A stretch of DNA of 64,000 nucleotides from Alloactinosynnema sp. L-07 (GTDB lineage: Bacteria; Actinomycetota; Actinomycetes; Mycobacteriales; Pseudonocardiaceae). The first letter of the stretch is position 1. Each line of letters opens with the position of its first letter. The notes beneath the pieces were generated by a model. The model ran no database searches. It had not been told where the DNA came from and worked only from the letters and a program-made list of their open reading frames with translations. The position numbers and the translations under genes are program-made. Positions 16,325 through 24,467 of the stretch are shown piece after piece. The stretch is taken from assembly GCF_900070365.1 (NCBI RefSeq), contig NZ_LN850107.1:1426001-1490000 (forward strand), given 5' to 3'.

Positions 16325-17445
16325 AGGACCACCAGCTCGTGCGGGCGGTTGTTGAGCGGCTCGACGCCGGTCTCGGTGACGACCACGATGTCCTCGATCC
16401 GCGCGCCCCATCGGCCCGGCTGGTAGATGCCCGGTTCGATGCTGAAGGCCATGCCCGGCTCCAGGACCCGGTCGTTGCCCGCGACGATGTAGGGGTCCTC
16501 GTGCACGTCGAGGCCGATGCCGTGGCCGGTGCGGTGGATGAAGAACTCGCCGAACCCGGCCTCGGTGATGACCGCGCGCGCCGCCGCGTCGACCTGCTCG
16601 GCGGTGACTCCGGGCTTGACGAACTCGACGGCGGCGGCTTGGGCGCGCTGGAGCACGGCGTAGGTGTCGCGGACGTCGGCGTCGCGGGGCTCGCCGACGG
16701 CGTAGACGCGGGTGCTGTCGGAGTTGTAGCCCTCGGGCAGCGGCCCGCCGATGTCGACGACCACGACGTCGCCGGTCTCGATCACCCGGTCGGACAGGTC
16801 GTGGTGGGGGCTGGCGCCGTTGGGTCCGGAGCCGACGATGACGAACTCGGCGCGGACATGTCCTTCGGCCACGATGGCGGCGGCGATGTCGGCGCCGACC
16901 TCGCGTTCGGTGCGACCCGCGCGCAGCCACTCGCCCATGCGGGCGTGCACCCGGTCGATGGCCGCGCCCGCCGCGCGCAGCCCGGCGACCTCGGCGGCGT
17001 CCTTGCGCATCCGCAGCTCCCCGAGCACCGGACCGGCCAGCACCTGCCGCGCCGAGGGCAGCGCGTCGCGCAGCGCCAGCGTGTGCAGCGCGGGCAGCAC
17101 GTCGCCGACACCGACCTGGGCGGCCGGGCCGAGCAGGTCGGCGACCATCGCGTACGGGTCCTCACCGTCGACCCAGGTGGCGACCCGCACGCCGAGGTCG
17201 GCGGTGGGGAGGGCCGCGTAGCCGGGGGCTTCGAGCTTGGGGACGACCAGGACCGTCTCGTCGGCGATGACCAGGCAAGTCAACCGCTCGAAGGAGTGGC
17301 CGGTGCCGCCGATCAGATATGTCAGGTCGGTTCCGGGCGCGACCACCAGCGCGTCGATCCCGGCGGCGTTGGCGGCCGCCTTGGCACGGGCGAGTCGGTC
17401 GCGCAGGAGCGCGGGAGCCGGGGCGGTGGCGGCGGTCGTGGACAT
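16321..17445 (-). CDS. Xaa-Pro aminopeptidase / M24 metallopeptidase
   Basis: 374 residues. An N-terminal creatinase-like domain is followed by the pita-bread M24 domain. All five dinuclear metal ligands are present: the two Asp in VDIGG and NSDSTR, the His in HRTGHGIGLDVHEDPY, and Glu in FSIEPGIY and GARIEDIV. It removes N-terminal residues next to proline from peptides in the cytoplasm. The gene is translationally coupled to the Lrp regulator downstream. Confidence 0.93.
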   Translation of the reverse strand: MSTTAATAPAPALLRDRLARAKAAANAAGIDALVVAPGTDLTYLIGGTGHSFERLTCLVIADETVLVVPKLEAPGYAALPTADLGVRVATWVDGEDPYAMVADLLGPAAQVGVGDVLPALHTLALRDALPSARQVLAGPVLGELRMRKDAAEVAGLRAAGAAIDRVHARMGEWLRAGRTEREVGADIAAAIVAEGHVRAEFVIVGSGPNGASPHHDLSDRVIETGDVVVVDIGGPLPEGYNSDSTRVYAVGEPRDADVRDTYAVLQRAQAAAVEFVKPGVTAEQVDAAARAVITEAGFGEFFIHRTGHGIGLDVHEDPYIVAGNDRVLEPGMAFSIEPGIYQPGRWGARIEDIVVVTETGVEPLNNRPHELVVL

Positions 17446-17501
17446 GATCTGCAGCCTAGTCCGGTGAGGGAACCGCGAGCAGGCGAGTGCGTCCCATCAG
17501 C

Positions 17502-18008
17502 ATGCGCGTATTTCTGCTGGCCGTGGTCCTGCTGGTGACGGCGGGCTGCTCGCCGAGTCTGCCGTCGGCGATGCCGGACGACTTCACCGCGACCGTGGAG
17601 TACGAGACCGGGTCGCTGCCGCCGCGCTATCGCTACGAGTGGAGGCTGACGCTGACCGTCACGGAGGCCACCGTCAGCTGGAAGCCCGGCTACGACAAGT
17701 CCACCCCGCCGTGGACGACGACCGTGCCGGTGACCCGGGAGGCCCGGGCCACCTTCTACGACCGCCTGCGCTCGTCGGGTGGGTTGCAGGCGAGTTCGTC
17801 AAACAGCGACGGGATGACCGGCGGCTCGACCGGGTCGGTGCACGCCACCGTCGACGGCGAGACCTATGACTCGGCGGAGTTGGGCCTCAGCCGCGACAGC
17901 CGCGGCCTGCTGGAGACCGTCGAGGACGCCGCGAAGGACCTCGTCCCCGCCTCTGTGTGGGCCGACTTTGACCGCAAACAGGATGAATGGGGCAAGTCTC
18001 AGCCCTGA
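17502..18008 (+). CDS. Putative lipoprotein
   Basis: 168 residues from ATG 17502; a GTG at 17487 would only add residues before the signal peptide. The signal peptide MRVFLLAVVLLVTAGC ends in a lipobox (VTAGC) with the acylated Cys at 16. The mature part is beta-rich and polar, with no motif I recognise. It ends adjacent to the convergent GDSL esterase gene, sharing no bases. Function unknown. Confidence 0.75.
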   Translation: MRVFLLAVVLLVTAGCSPSLPSAMPDDFTATVEYETGSLPPRYRYEWRLTLTVTEATVSWKPGYDKSTPPWTTTVPVTREARATFYDRLRSSGGLQASSSNSDGMTGGSTGSVHATVDGETYDSAELGLSRDSRGLLETVEDAAKDLVPASVWADFDRKQDEWGKSQP

Positions 18009-19064
18009 TCACGGCCCGATGCTGGTGGCCGCGTGCAGGTCGCCGGTGTCGCCGGGCAGACACGCGGCGGCGCGGTCGCTGGTGGCCAAGAACTCGCCGA
18101 GGCAGCGGCCGAAGGCGGTGTGCCCGGCGGCGTTGGGGTGGAAGGACTCCTGCAGCGCGTGGGTGGCGCGCGCGTCGTCCTGCAGGTCGGCCCAGCGCAC
18201 CGACAGTCTGCTGAACCATTCCTGCGAGGCGTCCTCCCGCGAGCACGCCTCCCGGCCCAGGCCCGCGCGGGACAGGTCGAGAAAACGCGCCCCGGACTCC
18301 CGGGCGACGCGCCGGGCGCCTTCGGTGAGCAGCGGCACCGCCGACTCGCGCACCCACCGCAGATCATCCGCGCGGAACGGGCAGCCGTTGAGGTTGCGCA
18401 ACGAGTCCAGGGCGTCGGGACTGATCGGCGCGGCATAGGACTGCAGGACGAGTTGATAGTCGGTCGGCCGGTAGCCGGCGTCGCGCATGACGTCGCGGAT
18501 GTCGTTGATCGCGTCTAGGACTTTCGGGACCATCGCGTCGACCTTGCCCGGCCAGTCCTTGCCCGCGCTCTCGGCGCAGCCCGGCTTGTCGCGGTCGAAC
18601 CACGCCTGCACACAGGCGTCGAGCACCCTGGCGAACCCAGGATCGTCGTTTGCGCCGACCGAGACCAGCACCGCCACGACCCGCTTCTGCCGCGCGAGCG
18701 CGCCGAGCCGACGGGCCTGGGAGCCCTCGGTGTACTGCCGCGCCTCGCCAAGGCCGACTTGCGCGGAGGGTGCGCCCGAGCAGGCCAGGTTGACCGTGTC
18801 ATCGATGCCGATGAGGGCGGTCTGATGGATGGTGGCGTGGCGCGAGCGGTGGCACCAGTTGCCGTCCTCGCCGTCGGTGCCGACCTCGTAGTCCCCGGCC
18901 GACTCACCAGAGATCGTGGAGTCGCCCAGCGCGACGAGAACCCGCGGCACCCCCTCGGGCGGGCCGGGCGCCGGCGCGGGATTGTTGCCCACCACGAGGA
19001 ACGCGCCGACCAGCAGAATCACCAGCACCAGCGCGCCGCCGACCCACCATCGGAATCGTCGCAT
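18009..19064 (-). CDS. Membrane-anchored SGNH/GDSL esterase-like protein
   Basis: 351 residues from ATG 19064. A single N-terminal transmembrane segment (about residues 9-27) anchors a secreted SGNH hydrolase domain. Block I is VALGDSTISGE with the nucleophile Ser, the Gly block lies near LACSGAPSAQ, the Asn block is VSVGANDDPGF, and the final catalytic pair is in ESFHPNAAGHTAFG. Several cysteines suggest disulfides outside the membrane. The substrate is unknown; relatives cleave esters of lipids or glycans. Confidence 0.88.
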   Translation of the reverse strand: MRRFRWWVGGALVLVILLVGAFLVVGNNPAPAPGPPEGVPRVLVALGDSTISGESAGDYEVGTDGEDGNWCHRSRHATIHQTALIGIDDTVNLACSGAPSAQVGLGEARQYTEGSQARRLGALARQKRVVAVLVSVGANDDPGFARVLDACVQAWFDRDKPGCAESAGKDWPGKVDAMVPKVLDAINDIRDVMRDAGYRPTDYQLVLQSYAAPISPDALDSLRNLNGCPFRADDLRWVRESAVPLLTEGARRVARESGARFLDLSRAGLGREACSREDASQEWFSRLSVRWADLQDDARATHALQESFHPNAAGHTAFGRCLGEFLATSDRAAACLPGDTGDLHAATSIGP

Positions 19065-19102
19065 CAGGACCAGTCTAACGATGATCACCGACCGGCCGCA
19101 TG

Positions 19103-19139
19103 TTGACAGGAGGCTGTCAATATGACAGGCTTCTGTCAT
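19103..19139. promoter_or_regulatory. Tandem palindromic operator overlapping the start codon of the DJ-1-like gene
   Basis: TTGACAG-N4-CTGTCAA (19103-19120) and ATGACAG-N4-CTGTCAT (19122-19139), both with perfect 7-bp arms, centres 19 bp apart. The second ends in the ATG at 19138. The TGACAG/CTGTCA core suits the MarR regulator encoded second in the operon, making direct autorepression by blocking initiation likely. Confidence 0.75.
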
Positions 19140-19758
19140 GACTTCGGACATCTTGATCGCTGTTTACGACGGGCTCGCGGACTGGGAGATCGGCTACGTG
19201 ACGGCAGGCCTCAACACCCCGGCCTTCCAACTCACGCCCGGCCGGTTCCGGGTGCGGACGGTGGGGGAGAACCTGAACCCGATCACCACGATGGGTGGGC
19301 TCACGGTCGTGCCTGACGTCGCACTGGCCGACGCCGACATCGACGGTGCCGCGCTGTTGGTGCTGCCAGGAGCGGATTCCTGGCTGGAGGGCGCGAACAC
19401 GGCGTTCTCCGCCGCGGCTGTGTCCCGACTCGACAACGGCAAGCCGGTGGCGGCGATCTGCGGTGCGACAGTGGGTTTGGCGGCGGCGGGCGCTCTCGAC
19501 ACGCGCGACCACACCGGCAACGCGCCGGAACAGTTGGCGATCGCTGCTTCTTATGCGGGACAGGAACGGTTCCGGACGGAGCGGGCCGTGTCGGACCAGG
19601 GTTTGATCACCGCAGGCGCGGCGAGTCCGCTGGAGTTCGCGGTGGAGGTCTTCCGAACACTGGACGTCTACGCTCCTGACGTACTCGACGCCTGGTACCA
19701 ACTCAACGCCACTGGAGATCCGAAGTGGTTCTTCCGGCTGATGGAGATCGCCGCGTGA
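19138..19758 (+). CDS. DJ-1/PfpI-family protein (type 1 glutamine amidotransferase-like)
   Basis: 206 residues. It starts ILIAVYDGLADWEIGYV, contains LLVLPGADSW and the nucleophile elbow VAAICGATVGLA with the reactive Cys. The fold is shared by DJ-1 deglycases, isonitrile hydratases and stress peptidases; which activity applies is not clear. It is first in an operon with a MarR regulator (4-bp overlap), with palindromes over its start, so it is probably stress- or ligand-induced. Confidence 0.85.
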   Translation: MTSDILIAVYDGLADWEIGYVTAGLNTPAFQLTPGRFRVRTVGENLNPITTMGGLTVVPDVALADADIDGAALLVLPGADSWLEGANTAFSAAAVSRLDNGKPVAAICGATVGLAAAGALDTRDHTGNAPEQLAIAASYAGQERFRTERAVSDQGLITAGAASPLEFAVEVFRTLDVYAPDVLDAWYQLNATGDPKWFFRLMEIAA

Positions 19759-20219
19759 CCCGAACGCCTGGGGGTGACGCGTTGACCGACATCATCGTGC
19801 GCACCTTTCATCTGAACGGCGCGTTTCTCCGCGCAGCTGAGCACATTTCGTTGCCACAGGGTTTGACACCGTCTTGGTGGCAGGTGCTCGGCGGCGTGTT
19901 GGACGAGCCCCGCTCGGTCGCTGACATCGCACGGGACATGGGGATGGCACGGCAGAGCGTGCAGCGAACGGCCGACTTGTTGGTGGAGAAGGGATTAGCG
20001 GAGTATCTACCCAACCCGGCGCACGCACGGGCGAAGCTGATACGGCCGAGCCCGACTGGGTGGAAGGCCATTCGGGGGATGACAGAGGCACAGCACGCCT
20101 TTACGAATCGGGTTGCCGCGAGATTTGACGACGCCGAATTGGCGGCTGTAGCGGACCTGATGTCGCGGTTGGCTGTTGTGTTGGCTGAGGACGAGGGTTC
20201 CGTCCGCACCATCGGGTGA
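19755..20219 (+). CDS. MarR-family transcriptional regulator
   Basis: 154 residues from GTG 19755, overlapping the preceding stop. The winged helix reads LTPSWWQVLGGVLDEPRSVA, then DMGMARQSVQRTADLLVEKG, then a beta-wing (LPNPAHARAKLIRPSPTG) as in MarR proteins. It probably represses its own operon through the tandem palindromes at 19103-19139. It has a TTA codon at 19995. Its last two codons and stop lie inside the end of a 152-bp inverted-repeat element, so the C-terminus may have been altered by that insertion. Confidence 0.9.
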   Translation: MTRTPGGDALTDIIVRTFHLNGAFLRAAEHISLPQGLTPSWWQVLGGVLDEPRSVADIARDMGMARQSVQRTADLLVEKGLAEYLPNPAHARAKLIRPSPTGWKAIRGMTEAQHAFTNRVAARFDDAELAAVADLMSRLAVVLAEDEGSVRTIG

Positions 20220-20361
20220 AACTGGGCGATCACGCTTTGCCTGGGGCCCCTACGACGGCCCTGTGGGGAAAAAGCGGTGGCGGATAAGGCACCCCACACG
20301 CCAAGCAGCTTAGGGCCGTCGTCCCCCCAGACAAAGCGGGATCACCCAGCTTCACCCGATG
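20210..20361. repeat. Large imperfect inverted-repeat (MITE-like) element
   Basis: Outer arms of about 50 bases pair: 20210-20262 with 20312-20361. The ends are CATCGGGTGAA and TTCACCCGATG, and matched blocks include CTGGG, GCTTTG, CTGGGG and ACGACGGCCCT. A second hairpin (TGTGGGG 20262-20268, CCCCACA 20292-20298) sits in the loop. It fills most of the gap between marR and the convergent oxidoreductase and begins within the marR 3' end. It encodes no protein. It may be a mobile miniature element, or a large RNA or termination structure. Confidence 0.7.
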
Positions 20362-20396
20362 CCGCTCAGGCGCGGGGGTGCGGCTTTGGTTGCGAA

Positions 20397-21293
20397 CTAA
20401 GGGATCAGTAGGAGCCTCCCCCTTTGGCCGCCTGCGGCGAGCGTCTTGTGGGCGCCGGACGCCTGATCCAACGGCAACGTCGCGCTCACCCGCGCAGACA
20501 GGAGTCCAGTCGCGGTGTCGGAGAGCAGATGGGCCAGCGCAGCGCCGTCAGCCGTGACATTGACCGCGCTGGTCTCAACCCGCCCCCGGCCGTCGGGCAC
20601 CGCAGGCGGGATGACCCCGACATACTTCCCGTCGTCGCGGACCAACCCGACAGCGATGTCCGCGAGTACAGCCGCATCGAGCACAGCGTCGAACCGGCCG
20701 ACAGGTTCGGTGATCAGGTCGACCGCCCCCGCCGACAGAACGAACTCGCGGTCGCTGTGCCTGGCCAAACCAGTGACGCGCCAACCCGCGCGGGTCGCCA
20801 GAGCCACCGCGTATCCACCGACCCCACCCGCGGCCCCGGTGATCAGAAGCGACCCGTTCGCAGTACCCAGCAGAGCGACCGCTTGGGCCGCCGTCAGACC
20901 GTTGAGCGGGACTGTCGCGGAATCCGTGAGTGACAACCCCTCGGGAATCAGCGCAGCAGCGGCCGCAGGGATCACAGCTTCCTCGGCATACGCGCCCAGG
21001 GCGCGGTCGACACCCGCGGACAGCCCCGCGACCAGGTCACCGACCACGAACTCCACCCCCGACCCCACCGCCGTCACCGTCCCCGCCAGATCCCACCCAA
21101 GGCCGACGTACTCGGTCTGATTGATCCACCCCAGCCTGTGAAAGACCCCCTCCCGGGTCTGCAGATCGACCGGATTGACCCCAGCCGCGGCCACCCGCAC
21201 CCGGACCTCCCCGGGGCCGGGCACAGGGGTCGGCACCTCGACGATCTCGATGGCATCAACCGAACCTGGCTCGCGAACGACAGCGGCACGCAT
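20397..21293 (-). CDS. NADPH:quinone oxidoreductase-like MDR enzyme
   Basis: 298 residues. Zinc-free medium-chain dehydrogenase: N-terminal GroES-like fold (VPTPVPGPGEVRVRVAAAGV) and a Rossmann domain with LLITGAAGGVGGYAVALA. It would reduce quinones or enones with NADPH. The ATG is 104 bp from the divergent HxlR gene start, and HxlR regulators often control such quinone reductases, so the two are probably a redox- or electrophile-responsive pair. Confidence 0.9.
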   Translation of the reverse strand: MRAAVVREPGSVDAIEIVEVPTPVPGPGEVRVRVAAAGVNPVDLQTREGVFHRLGWINQTEYVGLGWDLAGTVTAVGSGVEFVVGDLVAGLSAGVDRALGAYAEEAVIPAAAAALIPEGLSLTDSATVPLNGLTAAQAVALLGTANGSLLITGAAGGVGGYAVALATRAGWRVTGLARHSDREFVLSAGAVDLITEPVGRFDAVLDAAVLADIAVGLVRDDGKYVGVIPPAVPDGRGRVETSAVNVTADGAALAHLLSDTATGLLSARVSATLPLDQASGAHKTLAAGGQRGRLLLIP

Positions 21294-21348
21294 GCTTGAT
21301 CCTCCAAAGTTATACGCTCTCTTGCGAACAACCTTGGGGGAGTAGCTC

Positions 21349-21361
21349 TCTTCCAGGAAGA
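21349..21361. promoter_or_regulatory. Possible HxlR operator
   Basis: TCTTCC-A-GGAAGA, a perfect 6+6 palindrome in the divergent oxidoreductase/HxlR intergenic region. A GCAC/GTGC pair lies just after it (21365-21378). Confidence 0.45.
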
Positions 21362-21397
21362 AGGCACCTGAAAGTGCGTAACCGAGGAGGAGGTGCG

Positions 21398-21799
21398 ATG
21401 GCCACCACGACCGCCGCTGAGCGCCGGGCCCACGCGAAGAGTGAGTTCGACTCCTACCTGGCCACCTGTGCCAGCAGGCACGTGCTCGACCGCCTGGCCG
21501 ACAAGTGGGTCACGCTCGTCCTCTGCGCGCTCGGTGATCATGGCTCGGCCATGCGCTACTCCGAGCTGTCGCGGCGCGTGGCCGGGGTGAGTCAGAAGAT
21601 GCTCACCCAGACCCTGCGCGCCCTGGAGCGGGACGGCCTCGTTTGCCGGACCGTCACCCCGACCGTCCCAGTCACGGTCGACTACGACCTGACCCCGCTT
21701 GGCGCGTCTCTGCTGGCGATAGTCCGCGGGCTCAAGCGATGGGCCGACACCCACGTCGACCAGATCCTTACTTCGCGCGAGGAGTTCGACGCGCGCTAG
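21398..21799 (+). CDS. HxlR-family transcriptional regulator
   Basis: 133 residues from ATG 21398 with GAGGAGG upstream. The HxlR winged helix is clear: VLDRLADKWVTLVLCALGDH, then YSELSRRVAGVSQKMLTQTL, then a wing ending YDLTPLGASLL. A Cys in LATCASRH, just before the first helix, matches the position used for redox or electrophile sensing in YodB/HypR-like members. It overlaps the convergent hydrolase gene end by 32 bp. Likely controls the divergent quinone reductase. Confidence 0.92.
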   Translation: MATTTAAERRAHAKSEFDSYLATCASRHVLDRLADKWVTLVLCALGDHGSAMRYSELSRRVAGVSQKMLTQTLRALERDGLVCRTVTPTVPVTVDYDLTPLGASLLAIVRGLKRWADTHVDQILTSREEFDAR

Positions 21800-22595
21800 T
21801 GGTCTCGGCGAAGTGGGCGGCGAGTTCGGGGGCCAGGACCTTGGCCTTGACCATGTGGGTCTGGCCCGGCAGCGTCCGGTACTCGGCGCCCGCGATCGAG
21901 TCGGCGATCGCGGACTGGGCGGTGCGAATCCACTGTGGACTCTTGCCGCCGTCGAGCACCAGGGTCGGTGCCTTGATTCCCGCGTAGGTGCCTGCGGGCA
22001 GCGGGTGTCCGGCCTGGTTCGGGGTCACGATCGACAGGTCGTAGGGCAGCGTGTGCGCGACCCCGGTCAGCTTCTTCCACACGGGGATCAACGGCATGAT
22101 CGCCACGAAGACCGCGGGGGTGCCGACCAGCTTCAAGAACCTCTTCACCGCCGCGCCGCGCTTGCCCGCCTGGACCAGGTCTCGCAGGTCCGCGGGCGTG
22201 CTCGCCGGAATCGGCGGGCGGGTGCCGTCGACGATGAACGGGGCCTCGTAGGTGGCCAGGCGGGTGATCGGCAGGCCGCGTTGGGCCGCGGCCAGGGCGA
22301 GCGCGGCGCCGGAGGAGAAGCCGACGACGTGTGCCGAGCCGCCCGCCGCCTCGATCAGGGCGGCCAGGTCGTCGGTCTCGCGGTCGACGCTGTAGTCCGG
22401 GGTGTCGCCGGAGCCGCCCCGGCCGCGGCGGTCGTAGCAGTACACCGTGAACCGGTCGGCCAGTTCCTTGGCCACGTCGCGGCTCGGGCCCATCTCGCGG
22501 TGGCACAGCGCGCCGTCCACGATGATCAGTGCCGGGCCGGTGCCGTGGGTCTCGTAGGCGATCGTCGTGCCATCGGCGGAGGTCACGGTGCTCAT
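21768..22595 (-). CDS. Alpha/beta-fold hydrolase
   Basis: 275 residues from ATG 22595 (AAGGAGA upstream). Nucleophile elbow GFSSG in HVVGFSSGAALALAA, oxyanion region around IIVDGALCH, late acid in PTLVLDGGKSP and the final His in PGQTHMVK. The hydrolysed bond is unknown. It is downstream of, and on the same strand as, the ECF sigma gene with a 67-bp gap, so it could be a member of that sigma factor's transcription unit. Confidence 0.88.
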   Translation of the reverse strand: MSTVTSADGTTIAYETHGTGPALIIVDGALCHREMGPSRDVAKELADRFTVYCYDRRGRGGSGDTPDYSVDRETDDLAALIEAAGGSAHVVGFSSGAALALAAAQRGLPITRLATYEAPFIVDGTRPPIPASTPADLRDLVQAGKRGAAVKRFLKLVGTPAVFVAIMPLIPVWKKLTGVAHTLPYDLSIVTPNQAGHPLPAGTYAGIKAPTLVLDGGKSPQWIRTAQSAIADSIAGAEYRTLPGQTHMVKAKVLAPELAAHFAETTSARRTPRAK

Positions 22596-22662
22596 GTCGG
22601 TCTCCTTGTCGGATCGGTCGGTCACCGGTGCGTCGGACGGCGTCGTCGGATTTCGACACGGG

Positions 22663-23925
22663 TCACGAGATTTCTTCCGCGCGGGCGATGAGCAGGTCGC
22701 GTTCGCGGGCGTTGCCCGTCAGCCCGGCCGCGCGCTCGAACTCCGCTTTGGCCTCCTGGTCGCGTCCGGCCTTGCGCAGCAGGTCGCCTTTCACGCTCGC
22801 CAGCAGGTGATAGCCCGCCAGCGTCTGGGCGGCCTCGACCGGTTCGAGCACCGCGAGCCCGGCCACCGGGCCGAACGCCATCCCGTGCGCCACCGCGCGG
22901 TTGACCTCGACCACCGGGTTCGGCGCGACCTGGCCCAGCACGTCGTAGAGGCCCGCGATCCTGGCCCAGTCGGTGTCCTCGGCGCGGGCCGCACGGGCGT
23001 GGCAGGCGGCGATCGCGGCCTGCACGACATAGGGGCCGACCGGGGCGTCGAGCCGGTCGGCGCGGTCGAGCGCGTCGAGGCCGCGGCGGATGAGCAGGCG
23101 GTCCCAGCGGGAGCGGTCCTGGTCGAGCAGCAGCACCGGCCCGCCATCGGCGCCGGTGCGGGCCGCGGTCCGCGACGCCTGGATCTCCAGCAGCGCCTGC
23201 AGGCCGTGCACCTCGGGCTCGTCGGGGGCGAGCTGGGCCAGGACGCGGGCCAGCCGCATCGCCTCCTCGCACAGCGCGGGCCGCATCCAGTCGTCGCCCG
23301 CGGTGGCCGAGTAGCCCTCGTTGAACACCAGGTAGATCACGCCCATCACCGCGGCCAGCCGCTCGCGGCGCTCCCGGCCGGTCGGCAGGTCGAACTCGAC
23401 GCGCGCCTCGGTCAGGGTCTTCTTCGCCCGCGACACCCGCTGCCCGACCGTGGCGTCCTTGGCCAGGAACCCGCGGGCGATCTCAGTCGTGGTCAGGCCG
23501 CCGACCAGCCGCAGCGTCAGCGCCACCCGCGCCTCGGTGGGCAGTATCGGGTGGCAGGTCATGAACATCAGCCGCAGGACGTCGTCCTCGATGTAGTCCA
23601 CGGCCGCGGCGAAATCGGGAACGTGCGACTCGGGGGTGTCGCGGCTTAGTTCCTCGGTCTTGCGCCGCAGTGTCTCCGCGCGCCGGAAGTGGTCGACGGC
23701 GCGGCGCTTGGCCACGGCCATGAGCCAGGCGCCCGGATTGTCCGGGACGCCCGACTCGGCCCACTGTTCGACGGCGGCGATCAGGGCGTCCTGCGCCAGG
23801 TCCTCGGCCAAGCCCACTTCGTGGGTCATCCGGACCAAGCCCGCGATCAGGCGGGTCGACTCGTGCCGCCACACCGCCGCGACCGCTCGGTCCGACTCCC
23901 GCTCACCCGTGCGTGTGGTGCCCAC
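22663..23925 (-). CDS. ECF RNA polymerase sigma factor, ECF42 type with C-terminal extension
   Basis: 420 residues, about twice a plain ECF factor. Sigma-2 (ESTRLIAGLVRMTHEVGLAE, DLAQDALIAAVEQW) and sigma-4 (TLRLVGGLTTTEIARGFLAK) domains occupy residues 1 to about 175. The remainder is a helical, TPR-like extension ending AGLTGNARERDLLIARA. This architecture beside a YCII/DGPF protein defines the ECF42 group, which has no anti-sigma factor; the extension is needed for activity in studied members. GTG start; the YCII gene lies 38 bp upstream on the same strand. Confidence 0.92.
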   Translation of the reverse strand: MGTTRTGERESDRAVAAVWRHESTRLIAGLVRMTHEVGLAEDLAQDALIAAVEQWAESGVPDNPGAWLMAVAKRRAVDHFRRAETLRRKTEELSRDTPESHVPDFAAAVDYIEDDVLRLMFMTCHPILPTEARVALTLRLVGGLTTTEIARGFLAKDATVGQRVSRAKKTLTEARVEFDLPTGRERRERLAAVMGVIYLVFNEGYSATAGDDWMRPALCEEAMRLARVLAQLAPDEPEVHGLQALLEIQASRTAARTGADGGPVLLLDQDRSRWDRLLIRRGLDALDRADRLDAPVGPYVVQAAIAACHARAARAEDTDWARIAGLYDVLGQVAPNPVVEVNRAVAHGMAFGPVAGLAVLEPVEAAQTLAGYHLLASVKGDLLRKAGRDQEAKAEFERAAGLTGNARERDLLIARAEEIS

Positions 23926-23963
23926 AGTGGACGATCAGAGCACCCGAGCCGCCATCGATCAAG

Positions 23964-24341
23964 TCAGTCGCTGGTCGCCGGGGGCTCGTCCGGGCCCGCG
24001 ATCCGGCGCACGTGGACCGAGCCCTCCCAGGACGGCCAGTGGTCGCGGTGGATCTGGATGAGCCGGTGGGCGCTCTCGACGGCCTCCTCGTGCGAGCGGG
24101 ACTCGATCACCGCGTAGCCGCCGATGACCTCTTTGGCCTCGGCGTACGGGCCGTCGGTCACCGACACCGCGCCGTCAGCGAGCCGCACCTCGGTGCATTC
24201 GGTGTTGGTGAAGAGGCCGCCCGCGTCGAGCATCGATCCCGCCGCGAACAGCTTGGTCATCTCAGCGCCCATGGCCTCGACCAGCGCCCGCGGCGGGGCG
24301 CCGATGTCTTCGGCCATGTTGATGAACACCATGTACCTCAT
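23964..24341 (-). CDS. YCII/DGPF-domain protein, partner of the ECF42 sigma factor
   Basis: 125 residues from ATG 24341 (AAGGAG upstream). MRYMVFINMAED at the start and SVTDGPYAEAKEVIGGYAVI (the DGPF motif, here DGPY) identify the YCII-related family. These proteins are often encoded next to and regulated by ECF42 sigma factors; some relatives of the fold have dehydrochlorinase-like or ligand-binding activity, but the function is unproven. Co-oriented and immediately upstream of the sigma gene. Confidence 0.9.
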   Translation of the reverse strand: MRYMVFINMAEDIGAPPRALVEAMGAEMTKLFAAGSMLDAGGLFTNTECTEVRLADGAVSVTDGPYAEAKEVIGGYAVIESRSHEEAVESAHRLIQIHRDHWPSWEGSVHVRRIAGPDEPPATSD

Positions 24342-24428
24342 GGGATCTCCTTCTTCCTTGGTGGCGAGCCTGCCACGACACCGCGTCGAACGCCGGGACC
24401 CGGTTTCGACACGGCCCACCAAGAAAGT

Positions 24429-24463
24429 CCGGTGCCCCGGCGGAACGCCCGCCGGGGCACCGG
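24429..24463 (-). terminator. Intrinsic-type terminator of the S37 peptidase gene
   Basis: Perfect 14-bp GC-rich arms (24429-24442 and 24450-24463), seven-base loop, followed on the minus strand by a T-rich ACTTTCTT. It lies 5 bp after the peptidase stop. Confidence 0.88.
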
Positions 24464-24467
24464 AGCG

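Noticed and set aside
20210..20361. tRNA or riboswitch
   Set aside because: The long hairpin has no cloverleaf arms, no CCA-type end and no known aptamer core, and does not precede a gene in the sense direction.
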